A stretch of DNA of 64,000 nucleotides from Euglena gracilis (lineage: Eukaryota; Euglenida; Euglenophyceae; Euglenales), in assembly GCA_039621445.1 (NCBI GenBank), contig CP154956.1, forward strand, positions 94,554,406 to 94,618,405, written 5' to 3'. The notes beneath the pieces were generated by a model, which was not told the DNA's origin, searched no databases, and was given only the letters and a program-made list of their open reading frames with translations. Made by a program: the position numbers and the translations under genes. The stretch's first letter is position 1. Each line of letters starts with the position of its first letter. Positions 20,164 through 33,073 of the stretch are shown here, piece by piece.

Positions 20164-20464
20164 GCCTTTCTGCTTTGTGTTTGTTTTTGGAACCTGTTTC
20201 TCCAACGGTGCAGAAATCCGGACAGTTTCTCTCGACGCAGTTTTGTGCTGGTTGGGGCTCAATTATCTAACGTGCATTTGCCCTCCGGCCTGTACCCCCG
20301 CCAGGGTATTTGAGCAGGCCACAGTGTCAGGTGGCAGGGAAGTCATAAAACAGCGTTCGTTTTCCCTCGCTTTGGTTGAACTGCCCGCGGAAAAAGGACA
20401 TCTGGAAGAAAGGGAGCATCTAAACCCTTTTCAGATGTGATTCATTCAGCTTTTTTATGTCAAC

Positions 20465-20585
20465 ATACATGTACACCTGTATGTGTGTGTATGTTAATAA
20501 ATGTCAATAATAAAATAATTATAAAAGATATTAAAATAATAATAACAACAACAACAACAATAAATAAATAAATAAATAAACTGCC
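20465..20585. repeat. A/T-rich simple repeat (ATAA, CAA units)
   Basis: (AATA)n and (CAA)n units with a T-rich complement. No gene is present. Confidence 0.8.
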
Positions 20586-20784
20586 TTTTGCATTGACAGT
20601 GTTATCCGTGTCCCATTCTGTTGCCCACGGTGGGGTCTCTTCACTGAGCTGCATCCTGGGCCACCCCACCCATAAGGCCGGTCAGCGAGGCTTCAGGATT
20701 GAGCACCAGGCCACCGTCCACCCCCACCCCACCCATGGCTGTACGGGAATTCCCCGCAAACCTGTGGGTTGTGGGTGGAAGGGA

Positions 20785-20905
20785 GGCTGGGGGGGGGGGG
20801 GTCCGACCAGCCCCAATCCCACCACCCCTTCCCCTATTTCCGGGGGCGCCGAGTTTTAGGTCAAAGTTTTCTTTTGCGTGGGTGCTGTGCTGGGTGGGGG
20901 GTCGC
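20785..20905. repeat. Dispersed repeat family F6
   Basis: GTCCGACC...CCCCTTCCCCTATTTCCGGGGGCGCCGAGTTTTAGGTCAAAG...GTGCTGTG is shared nearly word for word with 42,515-42,660. Confidence 0.7.
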
Positions 20906-23900
20906 CCCCCCCCCCCAAGCAGGCCTTCCCGTACAGTCCTGACCCCACCGCCCGCCAACCCCCCCCCCCCGAACCCCCACCCTTGCCGCCGCCCCACCCT
21001 TCTCCGTCTCCGCTCAGGAACAGGAGGCAGCATTGAGACCTGATTACCCCATGACTCACTTGACTGTCTAAACACATCGGGGGGGGGGGGGGCGCTCTGC
21101 GGCTTTAGGGGTGGGTCGGTGGATGGTCGCAGACCCCCGGGGCCTAAAAGAAAATTTTGTGCCCCTGAGTACTGACTTGTGAGAGATTTTCCAACGCTTC
21201 GCAATGCATTGCACAGTGTGCGGTATCCCACTCCACCGGCACGTGTTTTGGCATTGATGCCAAGCCTTCTTGTCCGGGTCCCCCGGCCAACTGGTGGCGG
21301 CAGTCCACGGGCTCCGCCCCAGCAAACCGTAACGCCGCGGATCTGTCCGTGTCCTGCAACATTCACCATGTCCAACAACCAACGACCAACCCCCCCCCCC
21401 CAGTCGGAGGTCCCCTTTTTGGAGGTTTGGACAGTCCAAACTCCTTGTTGGGGGCCAAAAAAACCCCTTGTCCAGCGACTGACCAACCGGTCAGAGGACA
21501 CTTTTTTGAGTCAGAACCCAATGTTCAACGACCCCCTCCCCCGGTCAGAGGGCACAGATTACCAGTATTTGGACATGTGGGGAGGGGGGCGGGATGGGGG
21601 TTCTCCCGGAGGGAACGCAGATGCATTTTTTTTTGCGTTTTTCAATTTTGGCAACTTTTTTTTTGCGTTTTTGCGTGTTTTTTTTGTGTCTCGTTTTTTG
21701 AGGGTCCATGTTGCGTTCCCCCCTCCCCCGGTTCTCCAGCACGGGGGGGGGGGGGTCTCACAGCCCGAGCGGAGGGGGTCCCCCGGCCTCCCTATCGCAG
21801 CCCCGGGAGCGACCCGCCGCCAGCGCCCAGCCGGCTCCGTGCGTGCCTGCCCGCCCCGCCCGGGCCCTAGCGGACGGATGCTGGCCCGGCCGTTGCCCTC
21901 CCCCCTTCCGTGTCCAACAACCCCCCCCCCATGGTGGGCATTTGGTACCCCCCCCCATAATTTGCCACCCCATAATTGAGAAAATGCTCGGGGAAAAATT
22001 TTTGGAGAAATTGACCGCCTGAAAATTGAAATTGATGGCTGGTGAAAAGTGGACGCCCCCCATAATTGAGGGACCCCCCCCCCATAATTGACCCGCCCCA
22101 AGCACTTTATCTGAAAACCTTCATCAACCGAAAACAAAAATACCCGGGGTGTCCTCAGGGGAGAAACACTACTGTCCCAGGGTTAGGGTTAGGGGAAGAC
22201 CTAAGTTTGAGGTGGGGTCAGCTTTATGTTTATTGTTAATGTACCCCTTGCCCACCATCTGGGTTCCTGCAAACCCCGACCAGGGGGGGGGGGGTGAACG
22301 CACCCCTTTCCCTGTAACCCCCGACCAGGCTCAAGGGTGGTCAGTACACAGGGGTGGCAGGCAAGGGGGGTAATCCTGTTTCCCCCGCTGCAGCATCCCC
22401 CCCCCAACAAAGACAGTGTCCCCCTTCATACATCTAACGCCCAGTGATCGCTGTCCTCCGACCGGGATTCGCCGTGCCAAAAGAAATTCGGATGGCCAAA
22501 CCCTCAAAAAACGTGTGGGGGACAGGTGGTTGTTAGACATGGTACTGGTGCCTTGTATGAGAGCCACACAAACCAAACCAAACCTTTTCTCAATTATGGT
22601 GGAGGTGGCGTTGCAGCCAGTTCGCCACCACCCACGATGACCCACCGTTTGAGGACAGCATGGGGGTATTTTCATTCAAATCAACCAGCGGATATCTGAT
22701 TGGCCGATTTCAGAGCCACGATGGACAGAGAGAAAAGACAGAAAGTAGAGCATGACAAGAGGTTCAGGCCCAATCATTTTCCAGATAATGCATTTTTTTT
22801 TTTGAAACAAGCCATGTTCAGTCCATGGGTGCAGCAAAATCTCACCGGGCATTTCCAAGATCTGTCTTTCAAGGGAGACTTGACCCCGAATGTCCTCCTG
22901 GGCCCCTCTTGGGTTGGGTTGATGGGTCCCCATAAGTGAAAGCCTGCCGATGTTCAGCCACACTCCAGATGTGAGCAACGGCCGGCCCCAACCCGCTCCC
23001 CCTTGTCCCGTGATGCGATATACCCCCGCCCCCCTGCTTCCAGGGCGTTATTTCAGAACCATGGTTCGCATTGGCTGAACTTACAGAACCCGAGTCTGTC
23101 GGCTTGGCAATGGGCCGTGCAGGATTTGAGTGGTCAAAGTCAGTAATAATTCAAAAATGAGGATTCGGTATTGGGGCAGGGTTCAAGCCTCCCAACCAGG
23201 GTGTCTCTTTGGGTTTTGTCCCTCCCGGGAGGATTCCAGCCCCCCAGCAGTCTTTTTCCAGCCCCGGACCCCCACCCCCATTCATTTTCAATTTATTTTC
23301 TTGCCCGACCCGTAGTCGAACCGGATCCGAGAAAATCGAAGCCGCAAAAATGCCCCTCAAAGCTGCCAATTGTTCAGAAAAAAGATGTTTTGGCCCCAAA
23401 CTTGGGCTGGCCTTTTCCAACCCATTTGTGCCCATTTCGGCGCATTTTTGCCCCCCCCCCCCGAAGGCAAAAAAAGCCTGGTAACGTCCAGCTGCCCTTC
23501 GGGTGCCCATAGGGGGAGGTGGGTGAGCCTCCAGCCTTTTTTTTCAATCCAGCCCAAGGGTTTTCAGCCTCTGGGCTGGACCCCCCCCCCGAGTCCAGCA
23601 ACTTATGGCATTTTTTTTCTTTTTCAAACGCCATTCCGGCGAAAGAACCAAATCAGCAAAAGAACAAGAAATCAGGTCAGCGCTTTTCTCAGGCGCTGAC
23701 CAGCTGCTGTTGAGGGTTTTTTTTGCTGTCGACCGTGGGCACAGGGGGTTCTAATCCGCAACGACCGCCCTGCGGAACGGCCCCGCCTCTCGATATGCCT
23801 GGCCCAGGAGGGGCGACCGACAGCCCAAATGGACGCCACCAGCACGCGCGCCAACACGCCTCCACTCCGGGGATTTCCATCCCGCACCGTGCGTCCCCAG

Positions 23901-23950
23901 GCATTCCAGGTGGCTGCCCCCCACGTTGCCCCTCCCCCCCAGACAAGGTG
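20906..23950. other. Repeat-dominated stretch, no supported gene
   Basis: Poly-C/G runs, 'ccataatt' inverted repeats (about 21,920-22,090), 'ggttgtagg'-type phrases and a short TTAGGG tract at about 22,177 are present. Open frames are low-complexity (Pro/Gly/Arg) and overlap on both strands, so I call none of them. Confidence 0.5.
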
Positions 23951-23956
23951 CCCCGG

Positions 23957-24171
23957 TACCTACCCCCCCCCCGGGAAACTGTCATGCCCGAGAACCTGTC
24001 AGGGTCCCGCCCGGGAAATTGTCAGGGTCCCCGTACCGGCCAACCTGTCAGTATAGGAAGTTGTCAGGGTCCCCGGTACCGGCCAACCTGTCAGTATAGG
24101 AAGTTGTCAGGGTCCCTGGTACTGGCCAACCTGTCAGGTGACAGTTTCCCGGGGGGGGGGGGGGGTAGGTA
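23957..24171. mobile_element. MITE-like element, family F1
   Basis: Complete copy with TACCTACC(C)nGGGAAACTGTCA and TGACAGTTTCCC(G)nTAGGTA ends and three internal 'gtataggaagttgtcagggtccc' repeats. Confidence 0.9.
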
Positions 24172-24954
24172 AGATGCCACCCAGGGCTCGGACCAGCTGA
24201 TTTATTTTCGTCTCCAAAAAGAGGATCCCTGCTCCCAGGCAACTTGCCGGGTGACGCTGCCGGTCAGGTCAAGACAGACGTAGCATGATATTTTTTGAAG
24301 TGTTTTGAAGTCATTTTCAGGTGTTTAAGGCATTCTGATGAAGAAAAACACCCCCCAAAGTATCCCCCAGGAAAGTGTCCTCTACACTCTGTACCTGCAA
24401 GCTGTGTTTACGGGGACCTGTCTAATATCTCTGTACCCATTAACCTGACATTTTTTTAAAAGATTTTTTGCACTTTTCGTTGAAAGGAAACGGCAAATTT
24501 CGCGCTGAAGAGAAGAGAACCCCATCCCCAGGGGGTCAGCCAGCCAGCAGCCTTTTTCCAAACAGTGGCTTTCTTCCAGCCTTAGGCCCTCCTCGGCCCA
24601 CCAACGGGTTTTTATTTCCAGCCACCCGAAGGGCAACCAGCTGGTGACTGGTTCTTTGCCTTGGATGGTGTCAAGGTGGGCCAAAAATGGGTTGAAAATG
24701 GGTCGCCAAGCTCAAATTTTTGGTAAAAAGAGCAATTTTTTGCCTAAATGACAATTTTTGGGTATTTTGCAGTTTAGATTTTTGGTTCCGGTTTTCAGCT
24801 GGGGAATACGGGGGGAGGGGGGGTTCAGCCAGCAGCCTTTTTTCAGCCAGCCCAAAGTTTCAGTCTTTGGGCTCGTCTCCCCAGCAGGGCGGGTCCTGAG
24901 ACAGTTTCCGGGGCATACCATTGCTCAACACCTGTCCCACCCACCCCCGGGGGG

Positions 24955-25235
24955 GGGGGGTGACTGACTGGTTTTTTTCAGAGTGACTGACTGGTTTTCT
25001 GGCCCAGAGCCCCCCCCATATTCATATGGGGGGGTGGGGTAGGCCCGAAAGTGAAAAAGTGGCTGGCTGGCCCAGCGCCGAAGGCGCCGGAATTTTTTTG
25101 AAATTTTTGACACCTTTTGGCCATATTGCCTTGCCAACATGAGCGCATTCAAGAGTGGCTTATCCCCCCGGGGGGGGGGGGTAAAGTGACTGACTGGTTT
25201 TTTGGGGAAAAGTGACTGACTGGTTTTTTCAGAGT
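24955..25235. repeat. 'GTGACTGACTGGTTTT' inverted/direct repeat block
   Basis: Four copies of gtgactgactggtttt bracket a G-run-flanked spacer. Related words occur at about 3700 and 49,255-49,380. Confidence 0.6.
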
Positions 25236-25988
25236 GGAAAGTTAATGGGGGTTCTGTTAATGGTATGGGGGTCTAAGATTTTTAAGGTCTTTTCAAGGCA
25301 CTTTAAAAATTCTGGTCCCTTCTGGGGGAGTCGATAAAGGTCTGAAAACCACAAAGGCACCTTCGGCAGTCATTTTTCGAGCTTTTCAACTGGCAATGGA
25401 CATTGCATTTGTGGTTTGTGCAGGCAGGCAGTGTTAGATGTCAAACGAAACAGAGTGATGGTTTGGGGTCGCACCGTACGGGCATCCCGCAACACGCTCT
25501 TCGTTTGCCTTTTTCACTCTTTCACACTTTTTCAATTTTTCATGGACCCCACCCCGGGGGACTCCCCCCCTGGGGGTCCCGCGCCGGGTTGGGTGGAGAC
25601 CCCCCCTCCCCCCAACGTCGCCGCTCCTGCTGCCGTCAGCCGCCGCCTCCCCCCCCCCCACCCAACGCCGGATGGCTGCGACGCTGTCCCGGACCCCTGA
25701 CCCGTTCCGTTGCATTCCCGGGGGGGGGGGGGTCGTTGGGTGGCTGCCTGGGGTGTCGCAGCCACTCGTGTGTGCGCCTTACCCCGCCCCGGCCCTCCCC
25801 ACGCTGCCCGTCCGACGCAATTCGCGTGACCCGGCTGATGGGGGTCCCCTGTGGAGCTCACAAATGCAACATTGGAATGTCTGGGTCAAGGGCGAGCACT
25901 GTTCTTGCCCACACCATGCCAGAAGTGATGCTGCTCGACATGTGTGTGGGTGGGTGGGTGGGTGGGTGTGTGTATTGTGTGTTGTGCG

Positions 25989-27809
<1,821 letters not shown>

Positions 27810-27814
27810 TCTGC
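27810..27814. repeat. Target-site duplication (left)
   Basis: TCTGC immediately precedes the left TIR and is repeated directly after the right TIR (40,550-40,554). Confidence 0.75.
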
Positions 27815-27837
27815 CTTAGGCGGCGCGAATTGCCCAA
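27815..27837 (+). repeat. Left terminal inverted repeat
   Basis: A 23-bp exact reverse complement of 40,527-40,549. It contains the half-site TTAGGCGG, also used in the internal palindrome near 28,290. Confidence 0.85.
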
Positions 27838-27859
27838 ATTTTATGCCATTTTTCAGGCG

Positions 27860-29195
27860 GTCCACGTGTGCGGGTTTCCGTGTAGTCCATCCCCCTGAAT
27901 CTCAACTGGAATTTCTGACAGTTAATACAACCCAGAAATTGTGTGCGGGTTTCCGCCTGTTTCCACTGTTTTAACATGTGACCCATTTTGGAAATTAATG
28001 GTGGAAAAGGGGTGGTTTTGTGAAATGCCCCCCAGAAACCTGGCCGAAAATGTGAAAACGGAGAAGGGGTGGGAGAACACCTGGCCGTCGGAGCCCCGGC
28101 CGTGTCACGACGGAGCCGGACCCCACCTCCGGGAGGGGGGTGACATGGCGGAACCTGTGAGGGAGAGGCACCCGCGTAAGCAACCCATGCGTTTTTGAAG
28201 GACCGGGGAGCGCCAACAAGCAGTGACGGGAGGGGGAAACGCACACCACTATTTAACAGATGTCCTAATTTATAGCAGATGATCTGTTAGGCGGGAAACC
28301 GCACAAAACAGGTGAACCACATGTGAAGGGGCTAACACCACGAGAGGGGGCTGAGTGAATATGGCTGGTTAAAAGTGAATGTGTGCGGTTATCCGTGCAA
28401 AAACGTGTGGGAAACTCCTCGGGACGTTGGACTGGGAACTGGCCCTGACATCCAATGGGGCACCTCACCCAAGGCAGCCCTCCTCCCATGCCCCCCCCCT
28501 CACCGCCCGCCTGCCAGAGACTGCGATAGCACACGAAGCGCAACGACAGAAAGAAGGGAGAGAGGGGGAGGGTGTGTGTGCGGATCACCGTGCAGCTTGG
28601 TCCTGGTGGTCCTGGAGGGGTCCTTGGTCCCGGGGGGAAGAGAGAGAGACGAAGTCTCTGTGGTCGGTCCAGCGGGGAAGAGGTGAAACAGAGGGGACAG
28701 ACGGACAGCCGAATGGGTGGTCCAGGTCCAGGGCACACGGGGCGTGATCTCAGGGAGGGGTATGCGTCAGAGAGGGATGTCACACTCCATACGCTGCAAT
28801 CGCAAAAGAGTTGGTTGGACACCGGCGCACTGAATGGGAGACCAGAATGTGTGCCCTGGCCCCCGCACGGCGGTGGGGGCGTCCGGTGGGTCCCAGGTGA
28901 AAAAACGGTGTGATGGAGTGGTCCAGGGGGTTGGGTTCCCGTCGAAAGGTGAAAGGTATTTGGGCAGTCCCAGGGGCAGTGAGTGTGCGGTGAGGGTGTG
29001 TGACACACGAAAACAAAAGCAGCAGGCGGTCCCAGGTTCAAAAACATCGGGCGGTCCACACAGGAGGGGCAGAGAGAGCTGCTCCGACGGCCGCCCACGG
29101 CCGCCCACGGCCGTGCACTCGGTGGGGAATGGCAGCTGCCTGCCGCCCCGCCGCGCCCGGCCCGCCCGCCCGGCCCTCCCGGCCCGCGCTGCTGC
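27860..29195. promoter_or_regulatory. Left arm of the element with dispersed palindromes
   Basis: No convincing exon is seen. Open frames on both strands are Pro/Ser/Gly-rich. Five palindromes occur (near 27,867, 27,942, 28,290, 28,382 and 28,578), e.g. GTGCGGGTTTCCGTG and GGCGGGAAACCGC. The very GC-rich 29,090-29,195 adjoins the stop of the ParB-like gene and is probably its 3' UTR. Confidence 0.5.
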
Positions 29196-29255
29196 TCACA
29201 CGTTGAGCAGCTCCTCCAGCGCGCCGGCCGGCGTGGGCTTCTTCTTCAGCTGACC
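29196..29255 (-). CDS. ParB-like element gene, last exon (C-terminus)
   Basis: The minus frame KKKPTPAGALEELLNV ends at a TGA (29,196-29,198). It follows an AG acceptor-like site and continues the Lys/Pro-rich composition of the upstream exon. Assignment to the same gene is an inference from strand, composition and distance. Confidence 0.45.
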   Translation of the reverse strand, partial: GQLKKKPTPAGALEELLNV

Positions 29256-29639
29256 CTCCCCCCTTGGACTTGATGGATTGGAGGAGGGAGGAGGGGTGTA
29301 CTCGTGCACCGAATGAGTCAGCACGCTGTGTGCGGTTTCCCGTGCAATTTGCAAGCAGAACATCACTGACGAAGAGAGGGTCCTAGATCCGTCAAGGGTT
29401 TGTAAGGACACAGGTAGTGTGCATGCAAAACCTCCTGAACCCAAAAAAAGCATGGGAGATTGTGTGCGGGTTTCCGTGCAGCGCAGGCAACATTCTGTAC
29501 GTGTGCGGTGCCCCTGAAGACGCACGTGTGCGGTTTCCCGCGTGCCAAGCCGTGGCTGCAAACACAGGGGCTGAAGGATTGATAGGACGCACACAGCTGG
29601 CTCTGAAGGGGGGACTGTGTTGGGGGCGGTCGCGGCACG

Positions 29640-30185
29640 ATCTCCTCAATCTCGTCCTCCGGTTCACCGGCGGCGGACTCGGTGGGCGGCGGGGTGCGGG
29701 CCGTGCGCTTGAGGCCCGTCACCGGGGTCTCCGGCGCCGGCGGCTCCTGCGCCGCTGCTGGCGGTGCGGCCGCACCCTTCCGCAGCCCAGAGGGGGTGGA
29801 GGCCCCCTTGCGGCCCGTCGCCGCCGCACCGCCGCTGGCCGACGGCTGCTTGGCCGGCGTCACCGGGGCCTCAGCCTCCTTCGCGGCAGGGGCCTTCTCC
29901 TTCCCCTTCTCCTTCCCCTTGGCGGCCGGGGGGGCCTTCTCCTTCTCCTTCCCCTTGGCGGGGGTCTCCCTCTTGCCCCGCCCCTTGGCTGGCGGCGGGG
30001 GCGAGGGCTCCCGGCCCTTCTTCTCCGGCTCCTTCTTCTTTGGCCGGGGGGGCATGTCCTCCTCTTCCTTCTCCCCCTTCTCCTCCTCCTCCTCCAGCCC
30101 GCCCCGGCCGGAGACGTCCAGGGGCTCGTGGTGGGTGATGCGGTGGTGGACGTTGATGGCCGCAGGGGCCACCACCCGGGTGGGA
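29640..30185 (-). CDS. ParB-like element gene, Lys/Glu/Pro-rich tail exon
   Basis: The minus frame begins near HPTRVVAPAAINVHHRITHH, then runs through an acidic stretch (EEEEEKGEKEEE). A long Lys/Pro/Ala-rich low-complexity region follows (PPRPKKKEPEKKGREP, KGKEKEKAPP) and ends EDEIEEIVPRPPP. Such tails are typical of disordered nucleic-acid- or chromatin-binding regions. The 5' edge has no clear AG. It could be the start of a separate protein at an ATG near 30,211, but strand and spacing favour continuity with the ParB-like gene. Palindromes near 30,234 and 30,256 lie in the intron before it, and three more (29,330, 29,463, 29,527) in the intron after it. Confidence 0.5.
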
Positions 30186-30356
30186 TGGAAAACGGAGAAA
30201 CCAGTCATAGCAACAGCCAAGCACACCGCTCCACGGGAATCCGCACGCGTGCAATGCGTGCGGGAAACCGCGTACACGTTGTCCATCACGTTTTGATGCT
30301 GTACTAACGGCTCATGCATGCAGAGTTGATACGGGCAAACGTTCCCCCCCCCCTTG

Positions 30357-30654
30357 TCTGGCCTGCACCGGGGTGGCGCCCTGATCCCACAGGATGGCCG
30401 GCTTCCCGTCGGCCACTTTGATCTCGCGCTGCAGCTGGTCCACCCGCAGCTGCATCGCCTCGTCCGCCTCCTCCAGGAGGTCGGGGTCCCCCCAGATCAC
30501 GCCGATGGGGACCTGCAGCCGGGTGGCGAGGTCCGCCGGGAGGGCGGCGTGGCGGGTGACCGCCAGCACCCAGTCGTGGGCCTCCACGTGCAGCCGCGCC
30601 AGCAGCCACCACGCCACCTCCACCGGCAGGGTGGGCGGCCCCTCCCCCGCAGAG
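30357..30654 (-). CDS. ParB-like element gene, exon with unknown domain
   Basis: The minus frame is strongly coding (third positions almost all G/C): LPVEVAWWLLARLHVEAHDW, VLAVTRHAALPADLATRLQV, PIGVIWGDPDLLEEADEAMQ and so on to DGKPAILWDQGATP. It is helical and ends in a long amphipathic helix. No family is recognised. The 5' boundary follows CTGAAACTGAG and the 3' boundary is before GTGCAG. Confidence 0.6.
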
Positions 30655-30861
30655 CTGCGTCTCAGTTTCAGGCGGGAGGGATGGGGGGTGCGGGGCGAAA
30701 AGGGATTCACATTGTGAGACTGAATGTCATTCTTTCACCAGAAGAAATGGAATAACCACGAGAAGTGCACGGAAAACCGTGTAAACTGTACCTGGACTGA
30801 CATTTTTGGTGAACAGAATTGTACCAATATCTATAAATTGACCAAGGGTGTCGCGCTGATT

Positions 30862-30940
30862 TATGTTTTTTTTTTGTTCAGTCTGAACAAAGCCCTGATC
30901 CTGTCCCACGAGGGTGATCTGCCGCGGCACCTGCGGGGGA
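30862..30940 (-). CDS. ParB-like element gene, short exon (strand ambiguous)
   Basis: On minus, 'cttcatcttcccccgcag' is a good acceptor followed by VPRQITLVGQDQGF. On plus, the same bases look like an exon NKALILSHEGDLPRHLRGKM between TTTTTTGTTCAG and AAG|GTGTGT. Minus is preferred because all neighbouring exons are minus. Confidence 0.35.
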
Positions 30941-31167
30941 AGATGAAGGTGTGTTGATACCTCACGGTAGTGGAACAGTGATTTTCTGAGTCACTGCATG
31001 GATCTAAAGAAACATTCACGTACACGGACATTATCCCGTATGCACGGATGTGTATCAGTCCTGTGCGGATTCCCGTGCATTTCACAAAGTTGTGCGGATT
31101 CCCGTGTCCCCCAAGAAGAGAACAGTCTGTTGGTTAAAAAAAAAAACGACACGAAGGATGTGCACAC

Positions 31168-31285
31168 CCGAAAGTCCGTCTTGCTGCTAAAGAGGGCGGT
31201 GACGGTGGTGACGTTGAAGAGGTAGGTGCGGTCCACGTTGGACTTCACCGGCCGGTGCAGTGTGACGTCCACACGACGCATCGGG
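31168..31285 (-). CDS. ParB-like element gene, exon
   Basis: The minus frame MRRVDVTLHRPVKSNVDRTY, then LFNVTTVTALFSSKTDFR, is followed by GTGTGC (donor). It overlaps the end of the next exon upstream in another frame, so there is either a very short intron or a frame break near 31,250-31,290. Confidence 0.5.
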
Positions 31286-31874
31286 GGCACACATGGGCGT
31301 CGGGGACGTCCATGCCCTTCTGCAGCGTCTGCTGCAGGGCCCCGATGGCGAACCCCCGCCCCGTGGCCACGAACGGGACCCCGCGGCTCCACAGTCTCAG
31401 GAGCTCAGGGTGGACGTCGGCGTCGCTCAGCCCGTCCGGGACCTCCACCACCACCGCGTCGACGTTCAGCTCCATGATCTCCCGCGGCATCCCCGCGGTG
31501 GGGTGGAGGGGGACCACGTGCGCCAGGCGGGACGGCTCGGGACTCTCCCCACGCTCCGCCGCTTCCGCCCTTCTTCGCCCCCGGGTGGACCGGCTGCCCG
31601 CCCGCGGAGAGCCAGCCTCAAACAGCTCCCCCTCCCCAGACGTGGGCTGACTGGGGGACCCCTCCGCCTCCTCCCGGCTGCTGCCGGCCGCCGCTGTGGC
31701 CGCCCCGCGCCGACCGCCACCACCGCTGAGGTCCAGGGTGCAGAAGCGTCCCCCGTACCGCACCGTGGGCTCGGCGAGCGGCTGCGCCAGCCGCGCCCGC
31801 AGGGGGGCGTAGCGCTCAGTCCCCCACAGGGGGGAGCGGAGGACCGCCTCCCGCGGTGGCCAGCCTCAGGACAA
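31270..31874 (-). CDS. ParB-like element gene, long exon
   Basis: The minus frame runs from WPPREAVLRSPLWGTERYAP through PLAEPTVRYGGRFCTLDLSG, then a disordered Ser/Glu/Arg-rich stretch, then LNVDAVVVEVPDGLSDADVH and SRGVPFVATGRGFAIGALQQ. The two ordered blocks have alternating beta/alpha character. I do not recognise the fold. Third positions are overwhelmingly G/C, which excludes chance. Confidence 0.6.
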
Positions 31875-32049
31875 CCCCGAACCTCAGACATTACAGGGAG
31901 AATCATGAGCCAGGACACAAAAACGAAACTGTTGCACTCCGTAACATTCTAATGTGACTTGTGATATTTCAGGCGGGTTCCCGTGTAAAAACAACCATGC
32001 GCAACTAACCAAAGGGAAAGGGAAAAAAGTGCACACATACGTCCTGGAT

Positions 32050-32161
32050 AGTCCTGCGCACGGGTGCTGAGCCGACCAGCGCCAGTTGGTACCGGTGAGC
32101 GGCACCTTGATATCCGCGCTGTCCATGCTCTGCTCCAGGCTCGGCACCATGGCCAGGGTAC
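32050..32161 (-). CDS. ParB-like element gene, exon
   Basis: After the acceptor-like 'accgttctcgtgctcag', the frame with best codon bias gives TLAMVPSLEQSMDSADIKVP, then LTGTNWRWSAQHP. Two palindromes (32,233 and 32,268) lie in the intron before it. Confidence 0.5.
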
Positions 32162-32356
32162 CTGAGCACGAGAACGGTGACATCAGCAAAGAATCCCAGC
32201 ACTACACACGCTTCCATGTACAAGCGTCTTTCCACGGAAACCCGCCTGAGAATGACAAAATGGAGATCTGCACGGAAACCCGCCTGATAATCACAACCTT
32301 GAGAAAACGCGTGGCCACAGATTGCGGAAGACAGCGCAGAGTAGACATACGACGGG

Positions 32357-32471
32357 TCGGGTGGACGTGGTGAAGGTCCGGGTGCATCAGCAGCCACGTC
32401 CACGTGCGGCGGCGGATCAGCGTCCCCACCACCGCCTTGACAGCGGAGTGCCATTCCACCCCCGTCACATT
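32357..32471 (-). CDS. ParB-like element gene, exon
   Basis: The frame reads NVTGVEWHSAVKAVVGTLIR, then RRTWTWLLMHPDLHHVHP. It joins the previous exon in phase (DEAAKW + NVTGVEW) only if the intron is not GT-AG. Intron-end words GTCCATT and AATGGGC can pair with one G-U. A palindrome (GCGGTTTACCGC) lies in the intron. Confidence 0.55.
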
Positions 32472-32661
32472 CCACCCCAGCGCCCATTATGTGGTGTGCG
32501 GTTTACCGCGTACTGTCTCTGTATCCACTCGAACAGTAAAACTGGTTCAAATGTCCCCGTATGATCACACTTTCCTTGTGTGCGTGCACGTGTGTGTGTC
32601 TGTCTGTGTGAAAATGCGGGCAGAGTTCCAACAGAGGCAGACAGTGAAATGGACATCCGAC

Positions 32662-32874
32662 CCACTTCGCCGCCTCGTCCAGCATCTCCCTCGTCAGGGC
32701 GACGTAGTCCTGCGGGTCGTACAGCTGCTCGATCGCCTTGAACGCGTACGGGGACAGCGCCGCCGCCACCCCCGTCGTGGGGCGCGCCTCCAGCGCCCGC
32801 ACCGCCTCCACCACCGGCCGCCCGCTGTGCAGCAGCCACTCCGCCAGCGGCTGCATCGACTTCACCCAGTTGTC
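32662..32874 (-). CDS. ParB-like element gene, exon 4
   Basis: After 'cacctcctctgtgcag', the frame reads DNWVKSMQPLAEWLLHSGRP, then VVEAVRALEARPTTGVAAAL and IEQLYDPQDYVALTREMLDE. It is all-helical and follows the ParB-like exon in phase. ParB proteins carry a helical region after the N-terminal domain, but no clear helix-turn-helix can be named here. Confidence 0.65.
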
Positions 32875-33073
32875 CTGCACAGAGGAGGTGAGGGAGAGTT
32901 GGGGGGGGGGGAGGCAATAGGGGGGGGGGGGGGGAGTGATATGAGTACGTGATAGCTGGAATATCACAGGACAGGGTGCGCGCACTCACTCTCCCTCTGA
33001 AAAGCAAAAAGAAAGGAAGCACCGTGCATTGCATCAAATAGAAAACGGCGCACACGGAAATCCGCACACACAC

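Noticed and set aside
28265-29098. 277-codon minus-strand frame at the left end of the element
   Set aside because: Pro/Ser/Cys-rich low-complexity translation containing palindromes, with no G/C third-position bias compared with neighbouring exons.
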